The notes below the pieces were generated by a model. That model was given only the letters and a program-made list of their open reading frames with translations. It was not told the DNA's origin and did not search any database. The translations under genes were made by a program, and so were the position numbers. This document shows, in pieces, positions 63,071 through 64,000 of a DNA stretch of 64,000 bases (the stretch's first letter is position 1; every line of letters starts with the position of its first letter). The stretch comes from Perca fluviatilis (Eukaryota; Chordata; Actinopteri; Perciformes; Percidae), in the NCBI RefSeq assembly GCF_010015445.1, contig NC_053115.1:10259024-10323023 (forward strand). Reading direction: 5' to 3'.

Positions 63071-64000
63071 CTAGTTTGACTAAAAACACTGGAAAGTATC
63101 CAACTAATCTCACACACACTTTCAGCTTCAGGATATCAGTCAATGACTGCATATATTTTCCTTGAAATTAAGTTAATGTATTCCGTTTCAATTATTGAAT
63201 TTTTGAAATGCAATACAACTCCAAATTTACTCAAATATTATTACTCCTATAAGGGATGTTCCTATATCCAAATTCCATATTTGGTGAAACATAAATAATG
63301 CATTTTATTAAAACATTTGTCCTTTCTCACTTAGTTTGGGATTACTTGGTTTAGTCTACAAAAAACACAAACCAAACCAGCGCTTTAGCACTCATCAGCT
63401 ATTCTTTGCATCACTGTTGAGGATTGCAGAGCAAACAATAGTGTTATTGTCTGATGTGTGTCTGGGCATCCACTCTGTGTAAATCAGCTTGTTTGAGATA
63501 AGGATTCCATTACTGTGAATATCTTTACTTTTGTTAGGGTGCCATATCACTGTGTGCGGTAATGCATTTTAAGGTGTAGGCTATTGACTTGTGGTGCATT
63601 TAAGAGTGGTTGAAATGCTCAGAAATATGATATAGAGAGTTAAGATAGGAGAGTTGACTGTTGAACAGCACTGCCTGAATCACAAAGCTGAAATCAAAAT
63701 CAAACCCAGAGAACACACATGGGCCATGAGAAAAGGGATAATGTAAATGTTACAGCTCCATTCAATAGAAATCACTTTTTTTTAATTAATACGTTTGATT
63801 GTAGAGTATGACTTCAGCGAATCAATATCAAAAAGAGTGACAATGATGAAAGAAATCAAATAGTGACCCCTGTGAAACTCTATTCTTGTAATGTGTGCAT
63901 CCATACCCCCCACAGTAAACTATAGCTGCATGGCATGTCCATGTACCATCTCTAAATTTAGCACAGCACTTTCCTCCTGGTTTGTTGACCCACATTTCAT
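63071..64000. other. No feature recognised
   Basis: AT-rich, with no gene-like frame. Confidence 0.35.

Overview
This window is nuclear DNA of a ray-finned fish, most likely a percomorph teleost. The evidence is spliced genes with teleost-type proteins (a chicken-II type GnRH, CD8 chains with CPH/CRH tails), many long GT microsatellites, and a dense load of short transposons with clean terminal repeats. No prokaryotic, plasmid or viral feature was seen.

Layout: 1-1442 looks like the 3' tail of an upstream gene. 1443-5340 holds nested repeats and a short immunoglobulin-like relic. gnrh2 (+, CDS 6225-7242) encodes the GnRH-II decapeptide precursor. About 400 bp after its poly(A) signal comes zmat1 (+, CDS 7840-15393, seven coding exons, four U1-type zinc fingers, one GC-AG intron). 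After about 4 kb without a gene, cd8b (+, 19547-22758) and cd8a (+, 31393-33269) form the tandem T-cell co-receptor pair, separated by about 8.6 kb of transposons and microsatellites. As written, the cd8a V-domain exon carries a one-base frameshift. From 35642 to at least 50895, and probably beyond 54813, the minus strand encodes calpastatin (cast), tail-to-tail with cd8a. I read more than 30 small exons, nearly all phase 0.

The most striking feature is cast. Instead of the four inhibitory domains of mammalian calpastatin it has five B-subdomain exons. Three of them lie in near-identical three-exon cassettes, and the introns of two cassettes still match, so the gene grew by recent tandem duplication. 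Its 5' end also looks branched: a Kozak-context start exon has a phase that does not fit the next upstream phase-0 exon.

Functionally the neighbours are unrelated (reproductive neuropeptide, zinc-finger RNA/DNA-binding protein, T-cell co-receptor chains, calpain inhibitor). The two CD8 chains are the only obvious partners. At least eight DNA-transposon copies can be delimited by target-site duplications or flanking direct repeats read directly from the sequence.
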